From the NCBI RefSeq assembly GCF_024137025.1, contig NZ_JAMYJR010000051.1:1-64000 (forward strand): a DNA stretch of 64,000 nt, read 5' to 3'. Below, piece after piece: positions 15,422 to 23,090 of this stretch. Below the pieces are notes generated by a model, which worked only from the letters and a program-made list of their open reading frames with translations, was not told where the DNA came from and made no database searches. Both the position numbers and the translations under genes were made by a program. Positions within the stretch are counted from its first letter, which is position 1, and each line of letters starts with the position of its first letter. Origin of the DNA: Paractinoplanes aksuensis. GTDB lineage: Bacteria > Actinomycetota > Actinomycetes > Mycobacteriales > Micromonosporaceae.

Positions 15422-15757
15422 GACGGGTTGATCGCGGGCTACCGGGCCGAGCTCGACCGGGCACGGCTCGGCCTCGACCTGACGATCTTCGTCGAGCTCA
15501 GGGTGGAAGCCCATTCGCAAGAGACATCGCAGCTGGTCGGCTCGGCGCTGAACGCGATCCCCGCCGTGCTCGCCTGCTACGTGGTCTCCGGGTCGGCGGA
15601 CTTCCTGGTCGAGGCCGCGGCGTCGTCCCTCGCGCAGTACGAGCGGATCCTGCTCGACCAGATCCTCGCCATCCCCTCCGTCGTCGACGCCCGCAGCACC
15701 TTCGCCATCCGCACGGTCAAGAGCCGCGGCCCGCTCCCCCTCGGCCACCTGGCATAG
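15383..15757 (+). pseudogene. 5'-truncated Lrp/AsnC-family regulator
   Basis: The frame starts within the recognition helix of an Lrp-type HTH (PSACLRRLRALEHDGLIAGY) and continues through an intact RAM/ligand-binding domain (LDLTIFVELRVEAHSQE, AVLACYVVSGSADFLVEAAA). The first 35-40 residues, including the first HTH helices and start codon, are gone; upstream sequence is antisense to the permease. Without a full HTH it cannot bind DNA normally. It is 3'-intact, with a TAG at 15755. Family knowledge suggests it once controlled the divergent APC permease. Confidence 0.75.
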
Positions 15758-15760
15758 CCG

Positions 15761-16561
15761 TCAGGCCTGCTCGCGGCTGCACCACCAGCTCGTACGGCCG
15801 CCGACTGTGCTCTTGGACATCGGGGCGCCGTCGCGGGGGCAGTGGCCGCCCGCGACTCGGTACGGGATGATCGTCAAGGTGTGCACGCCGCCACCCTGGA
15901 TGGCGGCCCGCACCGAAGCACGGGTGGCCCGCAGCAGGCGCGCGACGTCGTCGTCGGTGAGCTTGTCGACGCGGCGGCCGGGGTTGAGGCGGGCCGCCCA
16001 CAGGATCTGGTCGGCCAGCAGGTTGCCGATGCCGGCCACCGCGTCCTGGTCGAGCAGCCGCGCCTTGACCGGGGCCGTGCCGAACGCGAGCGCGGCCCGG
16101 AACTGCTTCGGCGTGATCGTGGCCGCGTCCGGGCCGAGCGCCTCGACCGGCGGGTCGAGCCGGACGCGGCCCAGCCGGCGCGGGTCGACCAGCATCAGCC
16201 GGCCGCCGTCGGCGAAGCTCAGGGCGAAACGCGACCACCGGTAGTCACCGGGCAGGCGGCGTCCCTCCCAGTAGTCACCGCCGTCGACCTCGGTGCCGTC
16301 GGCGTCGCCGATCACGATCTTGCCCGACATGCCCAGGTGGATGCCCAGCTCGGGGCCGTCATCGCCGGTGTCGCACCACATGCTCTTGCCGCGCCGGTGG
16401 GCCGCCACGAGCTCGCGCCCCACCAGTGCGTCCCGGATCTGGCCCGGAAGATGGGGCCGGCAGACGTACGTATCGGTGTCGTCGACATCGATGATCTTGC
16501 GGCCCAGCCCGGACCGCTCGATGACGGCGCGGGCCGATTCGACTTCCGGCAGCTCCGGCAT
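15761..16561 (-). CDS. Fpg/Nei-family DNA glycosylase/AP lyase
   Basis: A 266-residue base-excision repair enzyme. The N-terminus MPELPEVE supplies the catalytic Pro2 and Glu3. HRRGKSMWCDTGDDG holds the conserved beta-hairpin Lys, and the H2TH region reads DQDAVAGIGNLLADQILW. The C-terminal finger is unusual: HCPRDGAPM...SWWCSREQA has only two cysteines, and the second residue of each expected C-x2-C pair is Asp or Glu. It may therefore use a zincless or altered finger. The ATG is fixed by the invariant MPELPE start. A possible small gene starts on the opposite strand, overlapping this start codon. Confidence 0.9.
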   Translation of the reverse strand: MPELPEVESARAVIERSGLGRKIIDVDDTDTYVCRPHLPGQIRDALVGRELVAAHRRGKSMWCDTGDDGPELGIHLGMSGKIVIGDADGTEVDGGDYWEGRRLPGDYRWSRFALSFADGGRLMLVDPRRLGRVRLDPPVEALGPDAATITPKQFRAALAFGTAPVKARLLDQDAVAGIGNLLADQILWAARLNPGRRVDKLTDDDVARLLRATRASVRAAIQGGGVHTLTIIPYRVAGGHCPRDGAPMSKSTVGGRTSWWCSREQA

Positions 16562-16757
16562 GGTTCCTCCTACAACTGTTCCGCCAAGCGATCGTATTCG
16601 GCCACGCGCCCGGCCCGACCTCAGCCCGGACGAGCTGTGGCTCCGGCTGCGCGGCATCCTCGCCGTGGCCGCCGACCACCCGGCGGCCCGGCAGTGGGCG
16701 GTCACTTTCCTGGCCGCCGCGTTGAGCGCGCCGCCGACCGTTATCGTTCGGACATGA
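16560..16757 (+). CDS. Possible 65-residue protein coupled to the sugar kinase
   Basis: A short frame ending in PDLSPDELWLRLRGILAVAA and ADHPAARQWAVTFLAAALSA, which reads like a folded helical peptide. Its TGA overlaps the ATG of the FGGY kinase (ATGA), as in genuine coupled genes. The start is uncertain: the ATG at 16560 overlaps the Fpg start on the other strand and lacks a ribosome site. No family is recognised. The coupling and codon pattern favour a real gene, but it could be chance. Confidence 0.4.
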   Translation: MVPPTTVPPSDRIRPRARPDLSPDELWLRLRGILAVAADHPAARQWAVTFLAAALSAPPTVIVRT

Positions 16758-18226
16758 CCGGGATCGACGACGTCGCGCTCGACGCGGCCCTGGACCCGCT
16801 GGTCCTGGCCCTGGACATCGGTTCCACGGCCACCCGCGGCGGTGTGCACGACGCGTCCGGCCGGCGGGTGCAAGGCTTGCAGCACAAGGCGCCGCACGCG
16901 TTCACGGTGGCGCCCGACGGCACCTCGGTCATCGACCCCGACCAGGTCACCGCCGAGATCGAGCAGGTGCTCGACGCGGTGACCGGCGATCCCCGGCTGG
17001 GCACCCGCATCGCCGGCGTCGCGATGGACACCTTCGCCGCCTCGCTGATCGCGGTCGACGCGGCGGGTCGCGCGCTGACGCCCTGCCTGACCTATGCCGA
17101 CTCCCGCAGCGCGGGCGCGGTCACCGCCCTGCGGGACGAGCTGGACGAGCACGCCGTGCAGCAACGCACCGGCACGCGGCTGCACACGAGCTATCACGGC
17201 CCGCGCCTGCGCTGGCTCGCCATTGCCGAGCCCCGCGTGGTCGCCGCGGCCGCCGCCTGGTGGTCGCTGGGCGAGTACATTCTGGCGCGGCTGATCGGGC
17301 TGCCGCTGGCCGGGACGTCCACGGTGGCCTGGACCGGGCTGCTCGACCGCCGCACCGGCGAGTACGACGCCGAGCTGCTGACGGCCGCGGGGGCCGACCC
17401 TTCGCAGTTCTCGCTGCCGAGCGACACACCGCGGGACGCCCCGAGCCGCTGGCCCGCCCTGGCCCGGGCCGCGTGGTTCCCCGTCATCACCGACGGCTTC
17501 GCCAGCAACATCGGCGCCGGCGCGCTCGACGCCACCGTGCTCACCGCGGCCACTGCCACCAGCGGCGCGCTGCGGGTGCTGCTCGACGGCCCGGCCGACC
17601 CCCTGCCGTTCGGGCTCTGGAACTACAAGGTCGATGCCACCCGTACGCTGCTCGGCGGCGCGATCAACGATGTCGGGCGCGCGGTCAGCTGGGCCCAGAA
17701 CACGTTGCGCCTGAGCCCGGAACTCGGAGCCGTCCTCGCCGCGCCGCCGAGCGCCGGCACGCCGCTCGTGCTGCCCTATCTGACCGGGGAGCGCGCGCCG
17801 GGCTGGGTCGGCGGGGCCCGCGCCGCGCTGACCGGCGTGTCCGCGGCCACCGACGCCGACGCGCTCTTCCGCGGGGTCATCGAGGGCGTGGCCATGACGT
17901 ACGCCCGGGTCGCCGACGAGCTGCGCCCGGCCGCCCCGCAGGTGGTCGAGGTCGCGGCCGCCGGCCGGGTCAGCAACGACCAGCCGGAATGGTTGCAGGT
18001 GCTGGCCGATGTGCTCGGACAGCCGGTCACCCACGTGACCCGGCGGCGGGCGACCCAGCGGGGCACGGCGTTGCTCGCGCTCGACGCGCTGGCCCCCGGC
18101 GTCCCCCGCGCGCCCCGGGCCACCGGCGCGACGTACGAGCCCCGGCCCGCATACGCCGATCACTACGCGGACCGGCGGGCCCGATTCACCCAGACCTACG
18201 ACGCGCAGATCAGGGGCGCCGGGTAG
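16754..18226 (+). CDS. FGGY-family carbohydrate kinase (gluconate/xylulose-type)
   Basis: A 490-residue sugar kinase. The N-terminal FGGY domain has the phosphate-1 motif VLALDIGSTATRGGVHD, and the C-terminal domain has GGAINDVGRAVSW and YLTGERAPGW followed by the adenosine-binding-type AAAGRVSNDQPEWLQVLADV. The family phosphorylates sugars or polyols with ATP; gluconokinase-like is the nearest reading, but the exact sugar is not certain. The ATG at 16754 overlaps the stop of a small upstream frame. No transporter or sugar-metabolism genes adjoin it. The 3' end overlaps the convergent membrane protein gene by 17 bp. Confidence 0.85.
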   Translation: MTGIDDVALDAALDPLVLALDIGSTATRGGVHDASGRRVQGLQHKAPHAFTVAPDGTSVIDPDQVTAEIEQVLDAVTGDPRLGTRIAGVAMDTFAASLIAVDAAGRALTPCLTYADSRSAGAVTALRDELDEHAVQQRTGTRLHTSYHGPRLRWLAIAEPRVVAAAAAWWSLGEYILARLIGLPLAGTSTVAWTGLLDRRTGEYDAELLTAAGADPSQFSLPSDTPRDAPSRWPALARAAWFPVITDGFASNIGAGALDATVLTAATATSGALRVLLDGPADPLPFGLWNYKVDATRTLLGGAINDVGRAVSWAQNTLRLSPELGAVLAAPPSAGTPLVLPYLTGERAPGWVGGARAALTGVSAATDADALFRGVIEGVAMTYARVADELRPAAPQVVEVAAAGRVSNDQPEWLQVLADVLGQPVTHVTRRRATQRGTALLALDALAPGVPRAPRATGATYEPRPAYADHYADRRARFTQTYDAQIRGAG

Positions 18227-18623
18227 CCAAGCCGTAGCCGGCCAGTGTCAGCGCGATGAACACGCCGGCCAGCAGCAGGTTGAGCGGGAGGCCGAGCAGG
18301 CGGCCGACCTCGCCCGGGTACTCCTCCACGCTGGTGCCGGGGACGAACAGCGGCACGAAGAACGCGCCCCACACCACGACCGGCACGGCCGCCGCCACCC
18401 GCAGGCTCGTCACCGGGTCGGTGGAGCGCCGCCACACCAGCCACAGTCCCACGACCGACATCGCCATGCCGATCGCCAGCAGCATCACGGCGTGGTAGCG
18501 GGCGTGGGGCGGCCAGTCCTCGTTGAAGACATGGCTCTCGTTGAAGTCGACCACCGTCGGCCCGAGCAGGGTCGCGGCCAGCGCGACGGTCAGGACGATC
18601 CGGCCGGTACGCCGTAGGCTCAC
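18210..18623 (-). CDS. Four-span membrane protein of unknown function
   Basis: A 137-residue protein with about four hydrophobic segments (IVLTVALAATLLGPTVV, AVMLLAIGMAMSVVGLWLVW, VPVVVWGAFFVPLFV, LLLAGVFIALTLAGYGL). A conserved-looking His-rich loop lies between spans 1 and 2 (FNESHVFNEDWPPHARYHAV). The GTG start overlaps the TGA of the DUF1697 gene (GTGA), so the two are co-translated. No family function is known to me. Confidence 0.7.
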   Translation of the reverse strand: MSLRRTGRIVLTVALAATLLGPTVVDFNESHVFNEDWPPHARYHAVMLLAIGMAMSVVGLWLVWRRSTDPVTSLRVAAAVPVVVWGAFFVPLFVPGTSVEEYPGEVGRLLGLPLNLLLAGVFIALTLAGYGLATRRP

Positions 18624-19168
18624 TTGCCGTCCATCATGTTCAGCAGCTTGACGGTCGTGTTCCAGCTGCGGATGGTCATCGACTTGTAGAGCGGTGACGC
18701 GATGATCGAACTCAGCCGGCTCTTGGTGCGCTGCGCGCTGAGCCGCTCCGAATAGACGACACCTCGGCCCGGCCAGACCCGGTCGACGCCCTCGCGCGGG
18801 TTGAAGATCGGCATGGCCTCGGCCACGTCGACGCCAATGAGGAAAATGGCGTCGCTGTGGTATTTCTCGGGGTGATCGCCGAAGCCTTTCGGCCGGTCGT
18901 CGACAACCGCCTTGAGCTCGGCCTTCGTCAGGACGTGGACCTTGATGAGCTCGCTGTCGAGCTTGAACGCCTTGGGTAGCTCCGCCTCGATCCGCGACGC
19001 GAGCTTGGCCGCGGTCAGATCCGAGCTCAGGATGACATTGCCGCTGACGATGTAGGTCGACACGTCGAGGAATCCCAGCCCTTCCAGGAATGTCCTCAGT
19101 TCCGCCATCGCGACCTTGTTCTTGCCTCCGACGTTGATGCCCCGCAGGAGAATCAGGAACGTCTTCAT
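18620..19168 (-). CDS. DUF1697 family protein
   Basis: A 182-residue protein matching DUF1697: the near-invariant start MKTFLILLRGINVGGKNKVA, then LRTFLEGLGFLDVSTYIVSG, and a C-terminal KSMTIRSWNTTVKLLNMM. Codon use has slightly more A/T in third position than neighbours. The family is widespread but of unknown function. The ATG at 19168 is set by the invariant motif. It is the first gene of a two-gene operon with the four-span membrane protein. A strong hairpin upstream (19193-19231) insulates it from the LPVTG gene. Confidence 0.88.
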   Translation of the reverse strand: MKTFLILLRGINVGGKNKVAMAELRTFLEGLGFLDVSTYIVSGNVILSSDLTAAKLASRIEAELPKAFKLDSELIKVHVLTKAELKAVVDDRPKGFGDHPEKYHSDAIFLIGVDVAEAMPIFNPREGVDRVWPGRGVVYSERLSAQRTKSRLSSIIASPLYKSMTIRSWNTTVKLLNMMDGK

Positions 19169-19192
19169 CGCGCTGATCCTACTCATGATGGC

Positions 19193-19231
19193 CGACACGC
19201 CCGGCTCGACGCATGGTCAAGCCGGGCGTGT
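19193..19231 (-). terminator. Perfect 13-bp stem terminator of the LPVTG gene
   Basis: GACACGCCCGGCT and AGCCGGGCGTGTC pair perfectly around a 13-base loop. It lies 16 bp past the stop of the LPVTG protein gene and before the DUF1697 start. There is little T-tract (GTTTCC on the plus-strand side), so it may work in both directions or as a GC-rich hairpin terminator. Confidence 0.75.
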
Positions 19232-19246
19232 CGTTTCCACTGTCAA

Positions 19247-20008
19247 CTAGGCCACGAAGCGGGACCGGCGCCGGCGGGCCAGCACGTAGCCGAAGCCGCC
19301 GAGAACCAGCAGGGCGCCGCCGACGGCGGCCACGAGCCCGGTGTTCGAACCGGTCACGGGCAGGCCGCCACCCTCGCCGCCGTTCTCGCCACCGGGCGCG
19401 GCCGGGGTGGTGGACGCGGTCGGGTCCGGGTCGGCGGGCGTAGTGACGCCAGGCGTGGTGCCCGGGGTGGCCGTCGGCGTCACGGTGGGGGTGACGGTCG
19501 GGGTCGGGGTCGGCTGTGCCGCGCAGTCGAGCGCCCGCGCTTCGTACACGCCCTCGTTCAGGTAGGCCCGGTAGACGTCGACACCGGCGTCGGGGGTGTC
19601 CAGCACCTTCTGGGTGGCGGCCTGCACGTTGGGGCCGGCGCCGGTCAGCGTCCGCACCACCGAGACCCGCAGCGCGACCTCCCACGCTTGCAGCACGCCG
19701 ACCTTGAGGAAGGCCCGCAGGTCAGCCTCGTCGCCGCCGTCCAGCTTGTCCTCGATCGCGTCGGGCAGGACGGGCAACGACTCGTTCCGGGCCACGGTCA
19801 GGACCTGGCCGGCCAGCACCTCCAGGTCCTGCTCGGAGGCGGTGTCGAGATCGATCTTGATGAGGTCACGGATGTCCCGGTACGTCTTGCGCTCGACCGT
19901 CTGGCAGGCCTGGTCGAGCCCGGGCGCCGCGGCCTGGGCCACCGCCGGCGCCGCCGGAATCACAAAAGCCAGCGCCATCACGACACCGGCCACCATCTTG
20001 CCTCGCAT
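19247..20008 (-). CDS. Sortase-anchored ALF-repeat surface protein
   Basis: A 253-residue exported protein. It has a signal peptide (VMALAFVIPAAPAVAQA) and a helical domain of about 130 residues with ALF-like repeats (DEADLRAFLKVGVLQAWEVA; VYRAYLNEGVYEARAL). A Pro/Thr-rich stalk follows, then the sorting signal LPVTG, a hydrophobic span and an RRRR tail. This layout directs sortase cleavage at LPVTG and attachment to the cell wall. No sortase is encoded in the window. The ATG at 20008 follows a short spacer shared with the divergent receiver-domain gene. Confidence 0.85.
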   Translation of the reverse strand: MRGKMVAGVVMALAFVIPAAPAVAQAAAPGLDQACQTVERKTYRDIRDLIKIDLDTASEQDLEVLAGQVLTVARNESLPVLPDAIEDKLDGGDEADLRAFLKVGVLQAWEVALRVSVVRTLTGAGPNVQAATQKVLDTPDAGVDVYRAYLNEGVYEARALDCAAQPTPTPTVTPTVTPTATPGTTPGVTTPADPDPTASTTPAAPGGENGGEGGGLPVTGSNTGLVAAVGGALLVLGGFGYVLARRRRSRFVA

Positions 20009-20093
20009 GTGGTACGCCCTCCCCCGCTACAGCCAAAACACGGAGATATTACCGATGATCCATGGATCGGCAAGAGCCGGGCATCATGTCGAG

Positions 20094-20450
20094 GTGACAA
20101 ACAACGATGTCAGGGTCCTGCTGGTCGACGACCTGCGGTCGTTCGTCGACGGCCGCCGGGCCGAAGTGGCGCGTACGAGCGGAGCCGCGACCGAGCTTCT
20201 CGCGCGCTACCGCGACCAGCGCCTGGACGAGCTGTGGCTCGACCACGACCTCGGCGAGGACGACACGATCTGGCCGGTCGTCGAGATGCTCGAGCGCGCC
20301 GCGTTCGACGGCCGGCCGTTCGACATCGGCATCGTCCACATCCACTCGGCCAACCCGGCCGGCGTGGCGAAGATGGCGCAGGCCCTGCGGCGCTGGGACT
20401 ACCCGGTCGTCATCGCCACAGGTTCGGCCGAGGTCGGCTATGCGCCCTGA
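20094..20450 (+). CDS. Cyclic-phosphate processing receiver-domain protein
   Basis: A 118-residue stand-alone receiver-like protein: RVLLVDDLRSFVDGR, then LDELWLDHDLGEDDTIWPVV and a C-terminal YPVVIATGSAEVGY. The DD and D-H-D acidic positions fit the atypical receiver group predicted to process cyclic-phosphate RNA ends or nucleotides (cPPrec); this enzymatic role is a family prediction. The GTG start at 20094 follows a GAGG ribosome site. It is divergent from the LPVTG gene, and its 3' end overlaps the convergent ASCH-HhH gene by 13 bp. Confidence 0.7.
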   Translation: MTNNDVRVLLVDDLRSFVDGRRAEVARTSGAATELLARYRDQRLDELWLDHDLGEDDTIWPVVEMLERAAFDGRPFDIGIVHIHSANPAGVAKMAQALRRWDYPVVIATGSAEVGYAP

Positions 20451-21250
20451 TCGTCGCGGAAAGCGAGCCCGGCCGCATCGAGCGCCGACCGCAGATGGCG
20501 TACGGCGTAGGGGCCGACCCCGTGCAAGGCCTGGACCTCGCCGACGCCGAGTTCGGCCACCTGCTCGAGGCGAACCACACCCCGGGCGGTGAGGGCGCGA
20601 GTCGCGGCGGCCCCCAGGTGCGGCAGCGGGATACCCGGTTCCGGTGCCGACCGGCCGGCGGACGGCCGGGGATATCCCTCGTGATCCAGGACCGCGGCCC
20701 CGCGCGCCGAGAGCCGGTACCCGATGTCGAGTGATTCGGTCAGGCCGCGCTCTTTCAGCTTGCGCACGTTCAGCTTGAACGAGGGCGTGTCGCGGCCCAT
20801 CCGTTCCGCCAGGTCGGGCGCCCGCCTGGCCGGCAGCTCGTCGATCAGCGCCAGTGTCGCCCGGGTCCACGGCCCGGCCGGCGAGGCCCGGTCGAGCCGG
20901 TCGAGCCAGGCGCCGAGCGTCTCGAGCTCAGCCGCGTCGGGCACCGACTCCCGCAGCGCCTGCCGCGGATCGGCCCCGGCATACCGAAGCCCGACCCGAT
21001 ACACCGGCCGGTCGGCGTGCACCTTGTCCAGCCCTTGCCGCAACGCCGCCAGCGAGGCCGCCCCGGCCCGGCGCGCGTCCGCCGCGGTCAGCCTGCTCAC
21101 CGGCACCCGGTCGACCGACGTGATCTCGACCAGCCCGACCGCGGTCCGCATCCTCGTACCCACCTTGACCCGAGGCCGCTCCCACCGCCGAAACGCCACA
21201 TCGACATCACCGGCCCGGATCGCCTCCAACTCCGCAGGACGCATCTGCAT
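20438..21250 (-). CDS. ASCH-like domain protein with C-terminal helix-hairpin-helix
   Basis: A 270-residue protein in three parts. Residues 1-95 resemble an ASCH/PUA-like domain (AIRAGDVDVAFRRWERPRVK, RTAVGLVEITSVDRVPVSRL). Residues 100-185 look like a winged helix (WTRATLALIDELPARRAPDL, FKLNVRKLKERGLTESLDIG). Residues 210-262 form a helix-hairpin-helix (VEQVAELGVGEVQALHGVG-like). The mix of RNA- and DNA-binding modules suggests nucleic-acid binding, perhaps RNA processing or modification. The ATG at 21250 is used; the ATG two codons on is possible. It is convergent with the receiver gene. Confidence 0.72.
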   Translation of the reverse strand: MQMRPAELEAIRAGDVDVAFRRWERPRVKVGTRMRTAVGLVEITSVDRVPVSRLTAADARRAGAASLAALRQGLDKVHADRPVYRVGLRYAGADPRQALRESVPDAAELETLGAWLDRLDRASPAGPWTRATLALIDELPARRAPDLAERMGRDTPSFKLNVRKLKERGLTESLDIGYRLSARGAAVLDHEGYPRPSAGRSAPEPGIPLPHLGAAATRALTARGVVRLEQVAELGVGEVQALHGVGPYAVRHLRSALDAAGLAFRDDQGA

Positions 21251-21262
21251 GGCCCTAGTCTG

Positions 21263-21871
21263 CTACTTCGGACCGGCTTCTGGTTTGGCCTTCTGGGGGT
21301 AGAACGACTCGTGGCGGGCGAGCATCGCGACGAACTCGCGGATCTTGCGTTCCCGGGTCTCGGCTCGTTTGACGGCGTTGAGACGGTAGATCAGGGCGAA
21401 GCGGTTGGCCTTGGTGAGGACGTCGAACATGGCCTGCGCGGACGGGTCGGCAGCGATCGCGGTCACGAGGTCGTCGGGCACCTCGGCCTCCGAGGGCGGG
21501 GCGTAGGCGGCGGCCCACCGGCCGTCGGCCTTGGCCAGCTCCACCGCGTCGCGGCCCGCGGAGAGCATGCGGCCCTCGGCCTCGAGCCGGGCAACATGGG
21601 AGACGTTGCGTTGTGACCACGCGCTGCGGGCACGGCGCGGCGTCAGGCGGATCCACGACATCGACTCGTCGCCCTTGCGGGCCTGACCGTCGATCCAGCC
21701 GACGCACAGGGCCTCGTCGACCGCCTGCTGCCAGGTCAGGGTGGTGACGGTCCCGCCCTTGCGGGTCAGCGCCAGCCACACCCCGGCCGAGCTGCCGTGG
21801 TGTTCCAACAGCCACGCCCGCAGCGCCTCGGCGTCAGCGACGACCAGTTCCTCCAACTCGATGCCTGCCAT
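21263..21871 (-). CDS. YdeI/OmpD-associated family protein
   Basis: A 202-residue protein of the YdeI/OmpD-associated type: an N-terminal ELVVADAEALRAWLLEHH, then LTWQQAVDEALCVGWIDGQ and a Trp-rich SMSWIRLTPRRARSAWSQRN, and a C-terminal KRAETRERKIREFVAMLARH. This group is common in actinobacteria and of unknown biochemical role. The ATG at 21871 is the first start before the conserved region. It lies 13 bp upstream of the ASCH-HhH gene on the same strand, so the two may be co-transcribed. Confidence 0.82.
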   Translation of the reverse strand: MAGIELEELVVADAEALRAWLLEHHGSSAGVWLALTRKGGTVTTLTWQQAVDEALCVGWIDGQARKGDESMSWIRLTPRRARSAWSQRNVSHVARLEAEGRMLSAGRDAVELAKADGRWAAAYAPPSEAEVPDDLVTAIAADPSAQAMFDVLTKANRFALIYRLNAVKRAETRERKIREFVAMLARHESFYPQKAKPEAGPK

Positions 21872-21881
21872 GAAGGGCAGG

Positions 21882-21977
21882 CTAACGGAGACGTTCGGCG
21901 GCTTGGTCCCGTAGGGCGTCACCGCCCGCCGCGGCCCCGCCGAGCAGAGCCATCTCGCGGGCGTTGTACGCGGCCAT
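21882..21977 (-). CDS. Possible 31-residue peptide or gene remnant
   Basis: A short frame MAAYNAREMALLGGAAAGGD... ending in QAAERLR has the high third-position GC and helical look of coding sequence. The same frame stays open a few codons upstream (VDRAAVLR). It may be the 3' end of a deleted gene rather than an independent peptide. I do not recognise it. Confidence 0.3.
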   Translation of the reverse strand: MAAYNAREMALLGGAAAGGDALRDQAAERLR

Positions 21978-21996
21978 CCGCAGGACGGCAGCTCGG

Positions 21997-22503
21997 TCAA
22001 CGGCGCGCGGCGTAAAGCCGATATGTGATGGCGCCGGCGCAGATGGCCAGCACGACCGGCACCACCCACCAATCGGGGAAAGTGGTCCGGCGTGTCTCGG
22101 GCTTCTCGGGTCCGTTGCGTTCGGCGGTGATCGCGCCCAGCCGGTTCGCCAGGTATTGGGCTCGCTCGCCCCGGGTGGCCAGGAACGACTCGTTGAGGGC
22201 CCAGGCCCGCACCCGGCGGCCGGACTTCAAGGTGAGCCGCAGGGTGAGCCAGTCGAGGTGGATCTCGGCGACCGCGCCGTACGGGATGTGGTGGGTCGTG
22301 AGGAAGTTGACCACCTCGAAGTGGTCGGGGCGAGCCACGAACCGCGTGCGGAAGGCAGCCCGGAAGAGCAGCCAGCAGATCCCGGCCAGGAAGACGGCGG
22401 CGACCACGTCAGTGGCCGGGCCGGCCACCGATGGCTGGGTCATCTCCAGCGGAAAGGCCACCAGCACGACCATCAGCACAGCCGCCATGATCAAACGGTC
22501 CAT
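21997..22503 (-). CDS. Membrane-anchored PH-like domain protein
   Basis: A 168-residue protein. Two N-terminal spans (AAVLMVVLVAFPLEM, VVAAVFLAGICWLLFRAAF) precede a PH-like beta segment (ARPDHFEVVNFLTTHHIPYG, EIHLDWLTLRLTLKSGRRVR). A final span (WWVVPVVLAICAGAITYRLY) ends the chain. This matches actinobacterial proteins with a short membrane-bound PH domain of unknown function. The start ATG at 22503 lies about 90 bp from the divergent lipoprotein start. Confidence 0.72.
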   Translation of the reverse strand: MDRLIMAAVLMVVLVAFPLEMTQPSVAGPATDVVAAVFLAGICWLLFRAAFRTRFVARPDHFEVVNFLTTHHIPYGAVAEIHLDWLTLRLTLKSGRRVRAWALNESFLATRGERAQYLANRLGAITAERNGPEKPETRRTTFPDWWVVPVVLAICAGAITYRLYAARR

Positions 22504-22596
22504 GTCTCCTCGCCGGTTCCGGAGTGCGAGCCGACTGTACGGGAACCGGAAGCGGCCCGGCGGCGTCGAAAGGGCCGCCGGCACGAAGGGGGACCT

Positions 22597-23090
22597 GTGG
22601 GACGAAGACTGTGGTGGGTTGCGGCGGCGGCGCTGCTGGCCGGGTGCGCGAACGCGCCGGTGGCGGCACCGCCGGTGGATGAGCTGCAGCTGCTTCGGGA
22701 GCGGGCCGAGGTGGTGCTGGCGAACTACGACAAGGCCGTTGGGGACGCGGGGCTGGTCGTATTGCCGGGCGGGGAAACCGCGGTCGCCGGAACGTTGGAG
22801 CCGAGGAACGAGCAGCTCAAGACGGCCGGCGGCTCACCGTGGGGCTGATCGGGGCGAAGGAGGGCGCCGACCAGCCGTGCGGTGAGGACTACGTCGCCGA
22901 GGCCGTCGAGTCGGACAACGCGGTGGCGGTGCTCGTCCAGGTGCGCCGCTACATCGGCCCAGGAAATGAAGTGCCACCGGGCTGTCTGTTGGTCGGCCAC
23001 CCGCGCACGGCCACGGTCACCCTGGCCCAGCCGCTGAACGGCCGCGCCGTACTGGAGGTGCAGCAGGGCCAACCCGTTCCTACTCGCTGA
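22597..23090 (+). pseudogene. Lipoprotein gene with a frameshift
   Basis: A GTG start behind an AAGGGGGAC ribosome site opens a lipoprotein signal peptide with lipobox LLAGC. The frame runs to NEQLKTAGGSPWG and stops at 22846. One base out of frame the sequence continues as RLTVGLIGAKEGADQPCGED through VPPGCLLVGHPRTATVTLAQ to a TGA at 23090. Joined, they make one about 165-residue lipoprotein. A loss of one base near 22832 explains the break. The second half contains a cysteine pair that could form a disulfide. The function is unknown. Confidence 0.6.
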
